Shown one piece after another: positions 1-5,495 of a stretch of DNA of 6,537 nt. The first letter of the stretch is position 1. Each line of letters opens with the position of its first letter. Source of the DNA: Lysobacteraceae bacterium. GTDB taxonomy: Bacteria > Pseudomonadota > Gammaproteobacteria > Xanthomonadales > Xanthomonadaceae. The notes below the pieces were generated by a model, which saw nothing but the letters and a program-made list of their open reading frames with translations, did not search any database and was not told the origin of the DNA. The position numbers and the translations under genes were made by a program. The DNA is taken from assembly GCA_004173415.1 (NCBI GenBank), contig SEHC01000149.1, positions 1 to 6,537 on the forward strand, written 5' to 3'.

Positions 1-114
1 TTCCCAGATTTCCCAGATTTCCCAGATTTCCCAGATTTCCCAGATTTCCCAGATTTCCCCAATTTCCCCGATTTCCCCGATTTCTCCGATTTCCCGATTG
101 CTCCATTTCCCGAT
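1..114. repeat. 9-bp tandem repeat (TTCCCAGAT minisatellite) upstream of trpD
   Basis: Six perfect head-to-tail copies of TTCCCAGAT fill 1-54. Four variant 9-mers follow (TTCCCCAAT, two TTCCCCGAT, TTCTCCGAT; 55-90), then three shortened 8-mers (91-98, 99-106, 107-114). The array touches the left edge and may continue beyond it. Copies decay steadily toward the gene, so the perfect copies at the left look like the most recent expansion. The last unit ends 13 bp before the trpD ATG and leaves no purine-rich ribosome binding site. The top strand is pyrimidine-rich. There are no spacers, so it is not a CRISPR. Confidence 0.95.
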
Positions 115-127
115 TCCTGGCCCCCCG

Positions 128-1159
128 ATGCCCCTGACCCCCCAAGAAGCCCTGCAGCGCACCATCGAACACCGCGAGATCTTCCATGACGAGATGGTCG
201 ACCTGATGCGGCTGGTCATGCGCGGCGAAGTTTCGCCCGTGATGACCGCGGCGATCCTCACCGGCCTGCGGGTCAAGAAGGAGACCGTCGGCGAGATCGC
301 CGGCGCGGCCACGGTGATGCGCGAGTTCTCGCGCACCGTGGACGTGCCCGACAAGACCCATCTGGTGGACATCGTCGGCACCGGTGGCGACGGTTCGCAC
401 ACCTTCAACATCTCGACCTGCTCGATGTTCGTCGCCGCCGCGGCCGGCGCGCGCATCGCCAAGCACGGCAACCGCAGCGTTTCCTCCAAGTCCGGCAGCG
501 CCGACGTGCTGGAGGCGCTGGGCGCGAGCATCGAACTGCAGCCAGGGCAGGTGGCCCGCTCGATCGAAGAGACCGGCATCGGCTTCATGTTCGCCCCCGT
601 GCACCACCCGGCGATGAAGGTGGTCGCCCCGGTGCGCCGGGAGATGGGCGTGCGCACGCTCTTCAACATCCTCGGGCCGCTGACCAACCCCGCCGGCGCC
701 CCCGGCATCCTGATGGGCGTGTTCCACCCCGACCTGGTCGGCATCCAGGCGCGCGTGCTGCACGAGCTGGGCGCCGAGCGCGCGCTGGTGGTCTGGGGCC
801 GCGACGGCATGGACGAGCTCTCGCTGGGCGCCGCGACCCTGGTCGGCGAGCTGCGCGACGGCGTGGTCACCGAGTACGAGCTGCACCCGGAGGATTTCGG
901 CATTGCCATGTCGGCCAGCCGCAACCTGCGCGTGGCCGATGCGGCCGAGTCCAAGGCGATGCTGCTGGGCGTGCTCGACAACCGGCCCGGCCCGGCCCGC
1001 GAGATCGTGGTGCTGAATGCCGGCGCGGCGCTGTACGTGGCCGGCGTGGCCGAATCGATCGAGGCGGGGATCGCGCTGTCGCGCGAGGCGATCACCACGG
1101 GTGCCGCATTGGCCCGACTGGAGGAATTCGTGACGGTGACGAAGAGGCTTGCCGCATGA
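128..1159 (+). CDS. trpD: Anthranilate phosphoribosyltransferase TrpD
   Basis: This enzyme transfers the phosphoribosyl group of PRPP to anthranilate, the second committed step of tryptophan synthesis, in the cytoplasm. The 343-residue product has the usual family length. The N-terminal helical domain is followed by the PRPP loop GTGGDGSHTFNIST (residues 84-97) and the KHGNRSVSSKSGSAD segment (112-126). Also present are HHPAMK (159-164), the VRREMGVRTLFNILGPLTNP block (169-188) and the metal-binding DE pair in GRDGMDELS (224-232). The ATG at 128 is chosen because MPLTPQEALQRTIEHREIF matches the known xanthomonad N-terminus; the TTG at 98 lies in the tandem repeat. No Shine-Dalgarno sequence precedes the ATG. 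In relatives trpG usually lies just upstream, which would be outside the window. The gene is a stand-alone TrpD, not fused to a TrpG domain in the visible part. Confidence 0.97.
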   Translation: MPLTPQEALQRTIEHREIFHDEMVDLMRLVMRGEVSPVMTAAILTGLRVKKETVGEIAGAATVMREFSRTVDVPDKTHLVDIVGTGGDGSHTFNISTCSMFVAAAAGARIAKHGNRSVSSKSGSADVLEALGASIELQPGQVARSIEETGIGFMFAPVHHPAMKVVAPVRREMGVRTLFNILGPLTNPAGAPGILMGVFHPDLVGIQARVLHELGAERALVVWGRDGMDELSLGAATLVGELRDGVVTEYELHPEDFGIAMSASRNLRVADAAESKAMLLGVLDNRPGPAREIVVLNAGAALYVAGVAESIEAGIALSREAITTGAALARLEEFVTVTKRLAA

Positions 1160-1176
1160 GCGTATTGGCTTCGGCT

Positions 1177-1269
1177 CGTCGTCCCCGGGGTCCAGCGACT
1201 TTGTTTCTGCGTCATCGAGCTGGTCGCGGAGAGCGAAAGTCGCTGGGTTCCCGCTTTCGCGGCAATGAC
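1177..1269. repeat. REP-like imperfect inverted repeat in the trpD-ABM gap
   Basis: The 127-bp gap after trpD holds an 11-bp perfect inverted repeat, CCAGCGACTTT (1192-1202) and AAAGTCGCTGG (1236-1246), separated by 33 bp. The outer flanks also correspond imperfectly: CGTCGTCCCCGGGG on the left, and GTTCCCGCTTTCGCGGCAATG then ACGACC on the right. The right half resembles the dispersed intergenic element of xanthomonads that reads roughly CGTCATTCCCGCGAAAGCGGG followed by a CCAGCGACTTT-type tail; this is from memory. In RNA it could fold into a long hairpin between two co-directional genes. Confidence 0.6.
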
Positions 1270-1286
1270 GACCGTGAGGTTCCTGC

Positions 1287-1649
1287 ATGACTGATGGATT
1301 CGCGATCCTGCCAAAGCCGCCGTACTACGCCGTGATCTTCTCCTCGCAGCGCAACGCGCGTGACGAGGAAGGCTACGCGGCTACCGCCGGGCGCATGGTC
1401 GAGCTTGCGCAGCAGCAGCCCGGCTTCCTCGGCCTGGAATCCATCCGCGGCGGCGACGGCTTCGGCATCACCGTGGCCTACTGGGAAAGCGAGGAATCGA
1501 TCCTGGCCTGGCGCCGCCATGCCGAACACACCGCGGCGCGCGAGCGTGGCCGCAGCGACTGGTACGACCACTTCGAGTTGCGCGTGGCCCGGGTCGAACG
1601 CGCCTATGGCTGGGATCGTTTGGAGCGAGGAGTCAGCGGAGAGGGGTGA
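1287..1649 (+). CDS. ABM-fold (antibiotic biosynthesis monooxygenase-like) protein
   Basis: This 120-residue cytoplasmic protein looks like a dimeric alpha-beta ABM/heme-degrading-monooxygenase fold. Supporting features are the opening strand YYAVIFSSQR (13-22), a helix carrying GRMVELAQQQPGFLGLES (35-52), GFGITVAYWESEESILAWR (58-76) and a closing strand HFELRVARVERAY (95-107). This is the YqjZ-like pattern. The substrate is unknown, and many family members have no demonstrated monooxygenase activity. The start has a plausible ribosome binding site (GTGAGG, 1274-1279, 7 nt before the ATG). It sits between trpD and trpC in the same orientation. I recall this placement in other xanthomonads, but a role in tryptophan synthesis is not established. 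The last dozen residues (WDRLERGVSGEG) and the stop codon are encoded by the purine-rich arm of the downstream repeat, so the tail probably lies outside the fold. Confidence 0.85.
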   Translation: MTDGFAILPKPPYYAVIFSSQRNARDEEGYAATAGRMVELAQQQPGFLGLESIRGGDGFGITVAYWESEESILAWRRHAEHTAARERGRSDWYDHFELRVARVERAYGWDRLERGVSGEG

Positions 1650-1770
1650 GGAGTGAGCGCCGGTGGGAAATCCACTTCTTATGCGCACTCCGTTCTCCTC
1701 TCTCCTCTCCCCACCAACTCCTCGCTCCCCTAATTCCTCACTCCTCTTCGCTCACTCCTCGCTTCCCCCG
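1622..1770. repeat. Purine/pyrimidine-segregated inverted repeat upstream of trpC
   Basis: A purine-rich tract (1622-1659) faces a pyrimidine-rich tract (about 1688-1770). Two 12-bp perfect inverted pairs are visible. GGAGCGAGGAGT (1622-1633) pairs with ACTCCTCGCTCC (1717-1728). GAGGAGTGAGCG (1648-1659) pairs with CGCTCACTCCTC (1749-1760). Further 10-bp matches exist in register shifts (1624-1633 with 1754-1763; 1648-1657 with 1737-1746), which allow a nested fold. The pyrimidine tract is built of repeated ACTCCTC-like units and ends 9 bp before the trpC ATG. The left arm overlaps the end of the ABM gene. Confidence 0.85.
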
Positions 1771-1779
1771 ACTACCGCC

Positions 1780-2577
1780 ATGACCGACATCCTCAACACC
1801 ATCCTCGCCCGCAAGGCCGAAGAAGTCGCCGAACGCAGCGCGCGCGTGCCCCTGGCCGAGGTGATCGCGCGCGCGGGCGACGCCTCGCCGGTGCGCGGCT
1901 TCGCCAACGCGCTGCACGAGCGCATCGCCACCGGCGACACGGCGGTGATCGCGGAGATCAAGAAGGCCAGCCCGTCCAAGGGCGTGATCCGGCCGGATTT
2001 CCGCCCCGGCGAAATCGCCATGAGCTACGAATATGGCGGCGCGGCCTGTCTTTCGGTGCTGACCGACGTGGACTTCTTCCAGGGCGCCGACCGCTACCTG
2101 CAGGAGGCGCGCGACGCTTGCACCCTGCCGGTGCTGCGCAAGGACTTCGTCATCGACCCCTACCAGGTCTACGAGGCGCGGGCGCTGGGCGCCGACTGCG
2201 TCCTGCTGATCGTTGCGGCCCTGGAGGACGGCCCGCTGGTCGAGCTGGCCGGGCTGGCGATGCAGCTGGACATGGACGTGCTGGTGGAAGTCCACGACAT
2301 CGACGAGCTGGAGCGCGCGCTGCAGGTGCCGGCGCCACTGGTCGGGATCAACAACCGCAACCTGCGCACCTTCGAGGTCTCGCTGGACAACACCCTGTCG
2401 ATGAAGGAAGCCGTGCCCAGGGACCGCCTGCTGGTGACCGAGAGCGGCATCGTGGTGGCCGCCGACGTGGAGCGGATGCGCAACGCCGGCGTACATGCCT
2501 TCCTGGTCGGCGAAACCTTCATGCGCGCCGACGAGCCAGGGGACGCGCTGCGTCAGTTATTCTTCCCTTATGAGTGA
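1780..2577 (+). CDS. trpC: Indole-3-glycerol phosphate synthase TrpC
   Basis: This is a cytoplasmic (beta/alpha)8 enzyme that closes and decarboxylates carboxyphenylamino-deoxyribulose phosphate to indole-3-glycerol phosphate. The 265-residue product is monofunctional, without the TrpF domain fused in enteric bacteria. Expected catalytic residues by family knowledge are visible: E59 and K61 in AEIKKASPSKGVI, K121 in VLRKDF, E170 in LVEVHD, N191 in GINNRNL and S222 in TESGI. The phosphate site GET (244-246) is also present. The ATG at 1780 (MTDILNTILARKAEEVAERS) matches the xanthomonad N-terminus. A GTG at 1663 would prepend 39 low-complexity residues translated from the repeat and is rejected. 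There is no Shine-Dalgarno sequence: the 20 bases before the ATG are mostly C and T. The stop overlaps the start of the HAD gene by 8 nt. Confidence 0.97.
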   Translation: MTDILNTILARKAEEVAERSARVPLAEVIARAGDASPVRGFANALHERIATGDTAVIAEIKKASPSKGVIRPDFRPGEIAMSYEYGGAACLSVLTDVDFFQGADRYLQEARDACTLPVLRKDFVIDPYQVYEARALGADCVLLIVAALEDGPLVELAGLAMQLDMDVLVEVHDIDELERALQVPAPLVGINNRNLRTFEVSLDNTLSMKEAVPRDRLLVTESGIVVAADVERMRNAGVHAFLVGETFMRADEPGDALRQLFFPYE

Positions 2578-3292
2578 AACCTATCCCCGGCCGCAGCCGG
2601 ATGCACCGGTGGTGGTCTTCGACTTCGACCACACCCTCTACGACGGCGACTCGTTCGGCCACGTGCTGCGCTGGCTGCTGAAGCGCAACCCCCTGCGCAC
2701 CGTGGCCGCGCTGGCGGCGACGCCGCTGCTCGGGCCGATGGTCGCGTTCCTGCCGACCCGGCGCCGCGGCATTTCAGGTTACGTGTGGATCGGCACCTTC
2801 GGCCTGCACGGGCGCCGCAGTTTCGACGCCCTGCTCGACCTGTACGTGGCCACCCACCAGCAGGAGATCCGCCAGCGCCTGTTGCCGGTTGCCCTGGACG
2901 TGCTGCGCGAGCATCGCCGCCGCGGCGATTGCGTGGTCATCGCCACCGGCGCGCCGCCGGAGCTGGCCCGCGCGATCCTGGCCTTCGTCACCCACCAGGA
3001 CGTGCCGGTGATCGGCACCGCGGTCGGGCCGCGCTTCGGCGCCATGGGCGCGCGGCGGCATTGCCACAACGAGGAAAAGGTGCGGATGCTGCACGAACGC
3101 GGCTACGGCCAGGTCGATGTGGCCTATTCGGACAGCAGCGCCGACCTGCCGCTGCTGCAGGCCGCGCGCGCGCCGGTGGTGGTCAACCCCAAGGCCGGGC
3201 GCGTGGAAATGTTCCGCAGGGCGCTGCCGCCCGGCACGCCGATCCTCAACTGGGGTTGCAAGGACCGCGCCGGCGAGCCGGTCGCTTCCTAG
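2570..3292 (+). CDS. HAD-IB family phosphatase, PgpC/YfhB-like
   Basis: This 240-residue HAD-superfamily hydrolase has all four motifs. Motif I is FDFDHT, with nucleophile D18 and acid/base D20; motif II is ATG with T126; motif III is K170 in NEEKV; motif IV is YSDSSAD with D188 and D192. The segment after motif I (DSFGHVLRWLLKRNPL, then a hydrophobic stretch 44-61) resembles the E. coli phosphatidylglycerophosphatase C pattern. A phospholipid or membrane-associated phosphomonoester substrate is therefore possible. The subfamily also contains SerB-like enzymes, so the substrate is unproven. The start ATG at 2570 lies inside the last codons of trpC (TTATGAGTGA), and no good ribosome binding site is seen, so translation is probably coupled to trpC. 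The gene ends at TAG and is followed by the terminator at 3351. Confidence 0.88.
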   Translation: MSETYPRPQPDAPVVVFDFDHTLYDGDSFGHVLRWLLKRNPLRTVAALAATPLLGPMVAFLPTRRRGISGYVWIGTFGLHGRRSFDALLDLYVATHQQEIRQRLLPVALDVLREHRRRGDCVVIATGAPPELARAILAFVTHQDVPVIGTAVGPRFGAMGARRHCHNEEKVRMLHERGYGQVDVAYSDSSADLPLLQAARAPVVVNPKAGRVEMFRRALPPGTPILNWGCKDRAGEPVAS

Positions 3293-3293
3293 C

Positions 3294-3329
3294 GACGCCG
3301 GCTGGGCCGGTGGAAGACCCGGCGGCGTC
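3294..3329. other. Small inverted repeat after the HAD phosphatase gene
   Basis: GACGCCG (3294-3300) and CGGCGTC (3323-3329) form a 7-bp perfect stem around a 22-nt GC-rich loop directly after the stop codon. No T-run follows, so it is not a convincing terminator alone. It may act as an RNA-stabilising or pausing hairpin ahead of the real terminator. Confidence 0.35.
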
Positions 3330-3350
3330 AGCAGGCCGATACAGGCAGGA

Positions 3351-3376
3351 AAAAGGCGGGCCGAAGCCCGCCTTTT
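3351..3376. terminator. Bidirectional intrinsic terminator between the HAD gene and clp
   Basis: An 11-bp perfect stem, AAAAGGCGGGC (3351-3361) with GCCCGCCTTTT (3366-3376), closes a CGAA tetraloop. The T-run follows the GC stem on the plus strand and a mirrored T-run follows it on the minus strand. It sits between two convergent genes, so it can end both the trp-side transcript and the clp transcript. Confidence 0.9.
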
Positions 3377-3397
3377 CCAATCCCCAAACCGGTGCGG

Positions 3398-4084
3398 TCA
3401 GCGGGTACCGTAGAGAACGACGGTCTTGCCGCGCGCATGCAGCACGCCGTCGGCCTGCTGTTTCTTCAGTACCCGGCCGGCCATCTCGCGCGAGCAGCCG
3501 ACCAGGCGGGCCAGCTCCTGCCGGGAGACGCGCAGCTGGGTGCCCTGCGGATGGCTCATGGCTTCCGGTTCGCGGGCCAGGTCGTGCAGGGTGCGGACGA
3601 TGCGGTCGGTCACGTCCAGGAACGCCAGGCGGCTGGCCTTGCGGCTGGTATCGAGCAGGCGGCGCGACAGTTGCGAGCCGATCGAATACAGCAGCCGGGG
3701 CGCATCGGCCACCAGGGTGCCGGCGAACAGCTGGTGCAGGCGCTCGTAGCTGATCTCGGCCAGCTCGCACTGGGTGCGGGTGCGCAGGATCACTTCGCGG
3801 CGGTCCGATTCGATGAAGAGGCCCATCTCGCCGACGAACTCGCCCGGGCCGAAGTAGCCCAGCACCAGCTCGCGGTCGTCCTCTTCCTCGGTGATGATGC
3901 TGACCGAGCCGCTGACCACGTAATAGAGCGTGCCGGCCGGGTCGCCTGGCCGGAACACGTCCGCCCGCGCCGGATAGCGGCGGCGGTGGCAGTGGGCCAG
4001 GAATCGTTCGATGGTGGCTGCATCGGGCGTCAGTGGACTGGACGCAATCCGGGCAGGATTGGAAATAGGGGTACCTAGGCTCAT
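3398..4084 (-). CDS. clp: CRP-like global regulator Clp
   Basis: This 228-residue CRP/FNR-family transcription factor is collinear with Xanthomonas campestris Clp. The cyclic-nucleotide-binding beta-roll covers about residues 22-120 (FRPGDPAGTLYYVVSGSVSI; GEFVGEMGLFIESDRREV). It is followed by the dimerisation helix (about 130-158) and a C-terminal winged helix-turn-helix (VSRQELARLVGCSREMAGRVLKK, 186-208). In Xanthomonas, Clp binds CRP-type operators, activates exoenzyme and virulence genes, and is inhibited by c-di-GMP. The glutamate reported as important for that (E99 there) aligns with E97 here in DRREV. The ATG is supported by the MSLG opening shared with Xanthomonas, but the upstream bases give no clear Shine-Dalgarno sequence. 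The N-terminal 20 residues are the only strongly divergent part. Residue Q209 (KKQQADG) stands where I recall Leu in X. campestris. Confidence 0.97.
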   Translation of the reverse strand: MSLGTPISNPARIASSPLTPDAATIERFLAHCHRRRYPARADVFRPGDPAGTLYYVVSGSVSIITEEEDDRELVLGYFGPGEFVGEMGLFIESDRREVILRTRTQCELAEISYERLHQLFAGTLVADAPRLLYSIGSQLSRRLLDTSRKASRLAFLDVTDRIVRTLHDLAREPEAMSHPQGTQLRVSRQELARLVGCSREMAGRVLKKQQADGVLHARGKTVVLYGTR

Positions 4085-4226
4085 CGGGGGATTTCAGCGA
4101 CTGGGTCAAGCAAGCTTAGTCTGAATACGTGCGCAACGGCAAACCCGGGGCCGGCGGACATTTCGCTGTCACCCCATTTGCCGCATAATCGCGCCCCTCG
4201 CCGCTTCCCCCAGAGGGATCATTGCC
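4085..4226. promoter_or_regulatory. Divergent clp-speD intergenic region with probable speD promoter
   Basis: This 142-bp region must hold promoters for both flanking genes. On the plus strand CATAAT (4184-4189) is a 5-of-6 match to the -10 box. It would place the speD start site near 4196 with a leader of about 30 nt. No good -35 hexamer sits at the right distance. An AGAGGG ribosome binding site (4212-4217) lies 9 nt before the speD GTG. On the minus strand I found no convincing clp promoter and no full TGTGA-N6-TCACA-type Clp operator. Confidence 0.5.
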
Positions 4227-5021
4227 GTGGTCAAGCCACTTCCGCGCCTCAGGCTGCAAGGTTTCAACAACCTCACCAAGGCGCTGAGCTTCAACATCTA
4301 CGACGTCTGCTATGCGGTGTCGGAAGAAGAGCGCCAGCGTTACATCGCCTACATCGACGAGGAATACAACGCCGACCGCCTGACCCAGATCCTGACCGAC
4401 GTGGCCGAGATCATCGGCGCCAACATCCTCAACGTGGCCCGCCAGGACTACGACCCGCAGGGTGCCTCGGTGACGATCCTGATCTCCGAGGAGCCGGTGA
4501 TCGACAAGAAGATGGCCGGCAAGGAGATCATTTCCGACGCGGTGGTCGCGCACCTGGACAAGAGCCACATCACCGTCCACACCTATCCCGAGACCCATCC
4601 CCAGCACGGCATCGCCACCTTCCGCGCCGACATCGACGTGGCCACCTGCGGGGTCATCTCGCCGCTGAAGGCGCTGAACTACCTGATCGAGAGCTTCGAG
4701 TCGGACATCGTGGTGGCCGACTACCGCGTGCGCGGTTTTACCCGCGACGTGAAGGGCAAGAAGCACTACATCGACCACAAGATCAACTCGATCCAGGACT
4801 TCCTGGCCAAGAACATCAAGTCGCGCTACGAGATGTTCGACGTCAACGTCTACCAGGAGAACATCTTCCACACCAAGATGCACCTGAAGGACTTCGACCT
4901 GGACCAGTACCTGTTCGAGGAAAAGGCCAAGAACCTGTCGTTCAAGGAGCGCATGAAGATCGAGGCGCTGTTGAAGCGCGAGATCGAGGAGCTGTTCCAC
5001 GGCCGCAACCTGGTCGAGTAA
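4227..5021 (+). CDS. speD: S-adenosylmethionine decarboxylase proenzyme SpeD
   Basis: This is a pyruvoyl enzyme that decarboxylates SAM to the aminopropyl donor for spermidine synthesis, in the cytoplasm. The product has 264 residues, the length of the E. coli-type (class 1A) enzyme. The self-cleavage site is LDKSHITVHTYPE, with processing expected between K112 and S113, where S113 becomes the pyruvoyl group. The catalytic cysteine is C141 in VATCGVISPLKALNY. The conserved NVYQENIFHTKM block lies near the C-terminus. The GTG start is chosen because MVKPLPRLRLQGFNNLTKAL matches xanthomonad SpeD and an AGAGGG box is well placed. The gene is divergent from clp and is followed by the guanidine riboswitch and gdx. 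No spermidine synthase gene is in the window. Confidence 0.97.
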   Translation: MVKPLPRLRLQGFNNLTKALSFNIYDVCYAVSEEERQRYIAYIDEEYNADRLTQILTDVAEIIGANILNVARQDYDPQGASVTILISEEPVIDKKMAGKEIISDAVVAHLDKSHITVHTYPETHPQHGIATFRADIDVATCGVISPLKALNYLIESFESDIVVADYRVRGFTRDVKGKKHYIDHKINSIQDFLAKNIKSRYEMFDVNVYQENIFHTKMHLKDFDLDQYLFEEKAKNLSFKERMKIEALLKREIEELFHGRNLVE

Positions 5022-5050
5022 GCCCCGCCACTGCGACTGAAGTACAAGCA

Positions 5051-5105
5051 GCGGGACGACCCGCGCGCGGCGAATCCGTCCGCGTTACCAAGACCGACGG
5101 CGGTC
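5051..5105 (+). promoter_or_regulatory. Guanidine-II (mini-ykkC) riboswitch candidate upstream of gdx
   Basis: Two 5-bp hairpins with ACGR tetraloops are visible. The first is GCGGG-ACGA-CCCGC (5051-5064) and the second is GACCG-ACGG-CGGTC (5092-5105), joined by a 27-nt linker. Paired hairpins with ACGR loops define the mini-ykkC motif, which binds guanidinium through loop-loop contact and controls guanidine export genes. The downstream gene is a Gdx/SugE-type guanidinium exporter, which makes the assignment coherent. The gdx ribosome binding site lies 44 nt after the second hairpin, so the exact switching structure is not obvious by eye. Confidence 0.85.
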
Positions 5106-5149
5106 CGTGGCGAAAGCCCCGGGCCGTTTTCGTTTCCATGCCCCACACC

Positions 5150-5155
5150 AAGGAG
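5150..5155 (+). promoter_or_regulatory. Strong Shine-Dalgarno sequence of gdx
   Basis: AAGGAG lies 6 nt before the ATG at 5162. It is the clearest ribosome binding site in the window and sets the gdx start. It is also the likely target of riboswitch control, although no complementary anti-SD stretch was found nearby. Confidence 0.85.
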
Positions 5156-5161
5156 AACACC

Positions 5162-5482
5162 ATGTCCTGGATCTACCTGCTGCTCGCCGGCGTCTTCGAA
5201 ATCGGCTTCGCCATCGGCCTGAAGTACACCGAAGGCTTCACCCGGACGTGGCCCAGCGTGGGCACCGTGGTCGCCGCCGGCATCAGCCTCTGGCTGCTGA
5301 CCCAGGCCCTGCGCACCATCCCGGTGGGCACCGCCTATGCGATCTGGACCGGCATCGGCGCGGTCGGGGTCGCCACCCTGGGCGTGGTGCTGTTTTCGGA
5401 AAGCGCCTCGCCGGCGCGGCTGGGCTGCATCGCCCTGATCATCGCCGGGGTGGTGGGCTTGAAGCTGTTCTCCCCGTCCTGA
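5162..5482 (+). CDS. gdx: Small multidrug resistance family guanidinium exporter Gdx (SugE)
   Basis: This 106-residue inner-membrane SMR protein has four predicted helices at about residues 2-20, 31-50, 57-79 and 85-103. It carries the essential SMR glutamate E13 in AGVFEIGFAIGLKY and the PVGTAYAIWTGIGAVG signature (54-69) typical of the Gdx/SugE subtype. Characterised Gdx proteins act as antiparallel dimers exchanging guanidinium for protons. E. coli Gdx has the same length and closely similar motifs, including the MSW start and GLKY followed by GF. The start is fixed by the AAGGAG box. The guanidine-II riboswitch candidate upstream supports guanidinium as the physiological substrate rather than broad drug efflux. 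The gene is convergent with coq7, with only 13 bp between the two stop codons and no terminator visible there. Confidence 0.94.
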   Translation: MSWIYLLLAGVFEIGFAIGLKYTEGFTRTWPSVGTVVAAGISLWLLTQALRTIPVGTAYAIWTGIGAVGVATLGVVLFSESASPARLGCIALIIAGVVGLKLFSPS

Positions 5483-5495
5483 ATCCAGCCGCGCC

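Noticed and set aside
1..114. CRISPR array at the left edge
   Set aside because: Units are contiguous 8-9-mers without spacers.
98..127. TTG start at 98 adding ten residues to TrpD
   Set aside because: The extra residues are translated from the tandem repeat and are not conserved; the ATG at 128 matches the family N-terminus.
1663..1779. GTG start at 1663 adding 39 residues to TrpC
   Set aside because: The extension is Ser/Pro/Leu-rich low complexity read from the CT repeat, and the ATG at 1780 gives the expected length and N-terminus.
1738..2496. Antisense open frame of 252 codons across trpC
   Set aside because: Composition is typical of a shadow frame in high-GC DNA (His/Gln/Val-rich), no ribosome binding site, and it lies wholly over a confident gene.
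3246..4109. Long open frame of 287 codons overlapping clp on the same strand
   Set aside because: Pro/Arg-rich out-of-frame translation of clp, which itself has a full-length convincing match.
4085..4200. Clp autoregulatory operator in the clp-speD gap
   Set aside because: Only isolated GTCAC-like half sites are visible, with no paired TGTGA/TCACA at six-base spacing.
4116..5000. Antisense open frame of 294 codons across speD
   Set aside because: Low-complexity Val/Asp/Leu-rich shadow opposite a strongly conserved gene.
5042..5048. TACAAG as the gdx -10 promoter box
   Set aside because: It would start transcription inside the first riboswitch hairpin and has no -35 box at a suitable distance.
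4178..5161. Long open frame read through speD in another frame into gdx
   Set aside because: Its upstream part is an Arg/Pro/His-rich shadow of speD; only the final 106 residues (gdx) are real.
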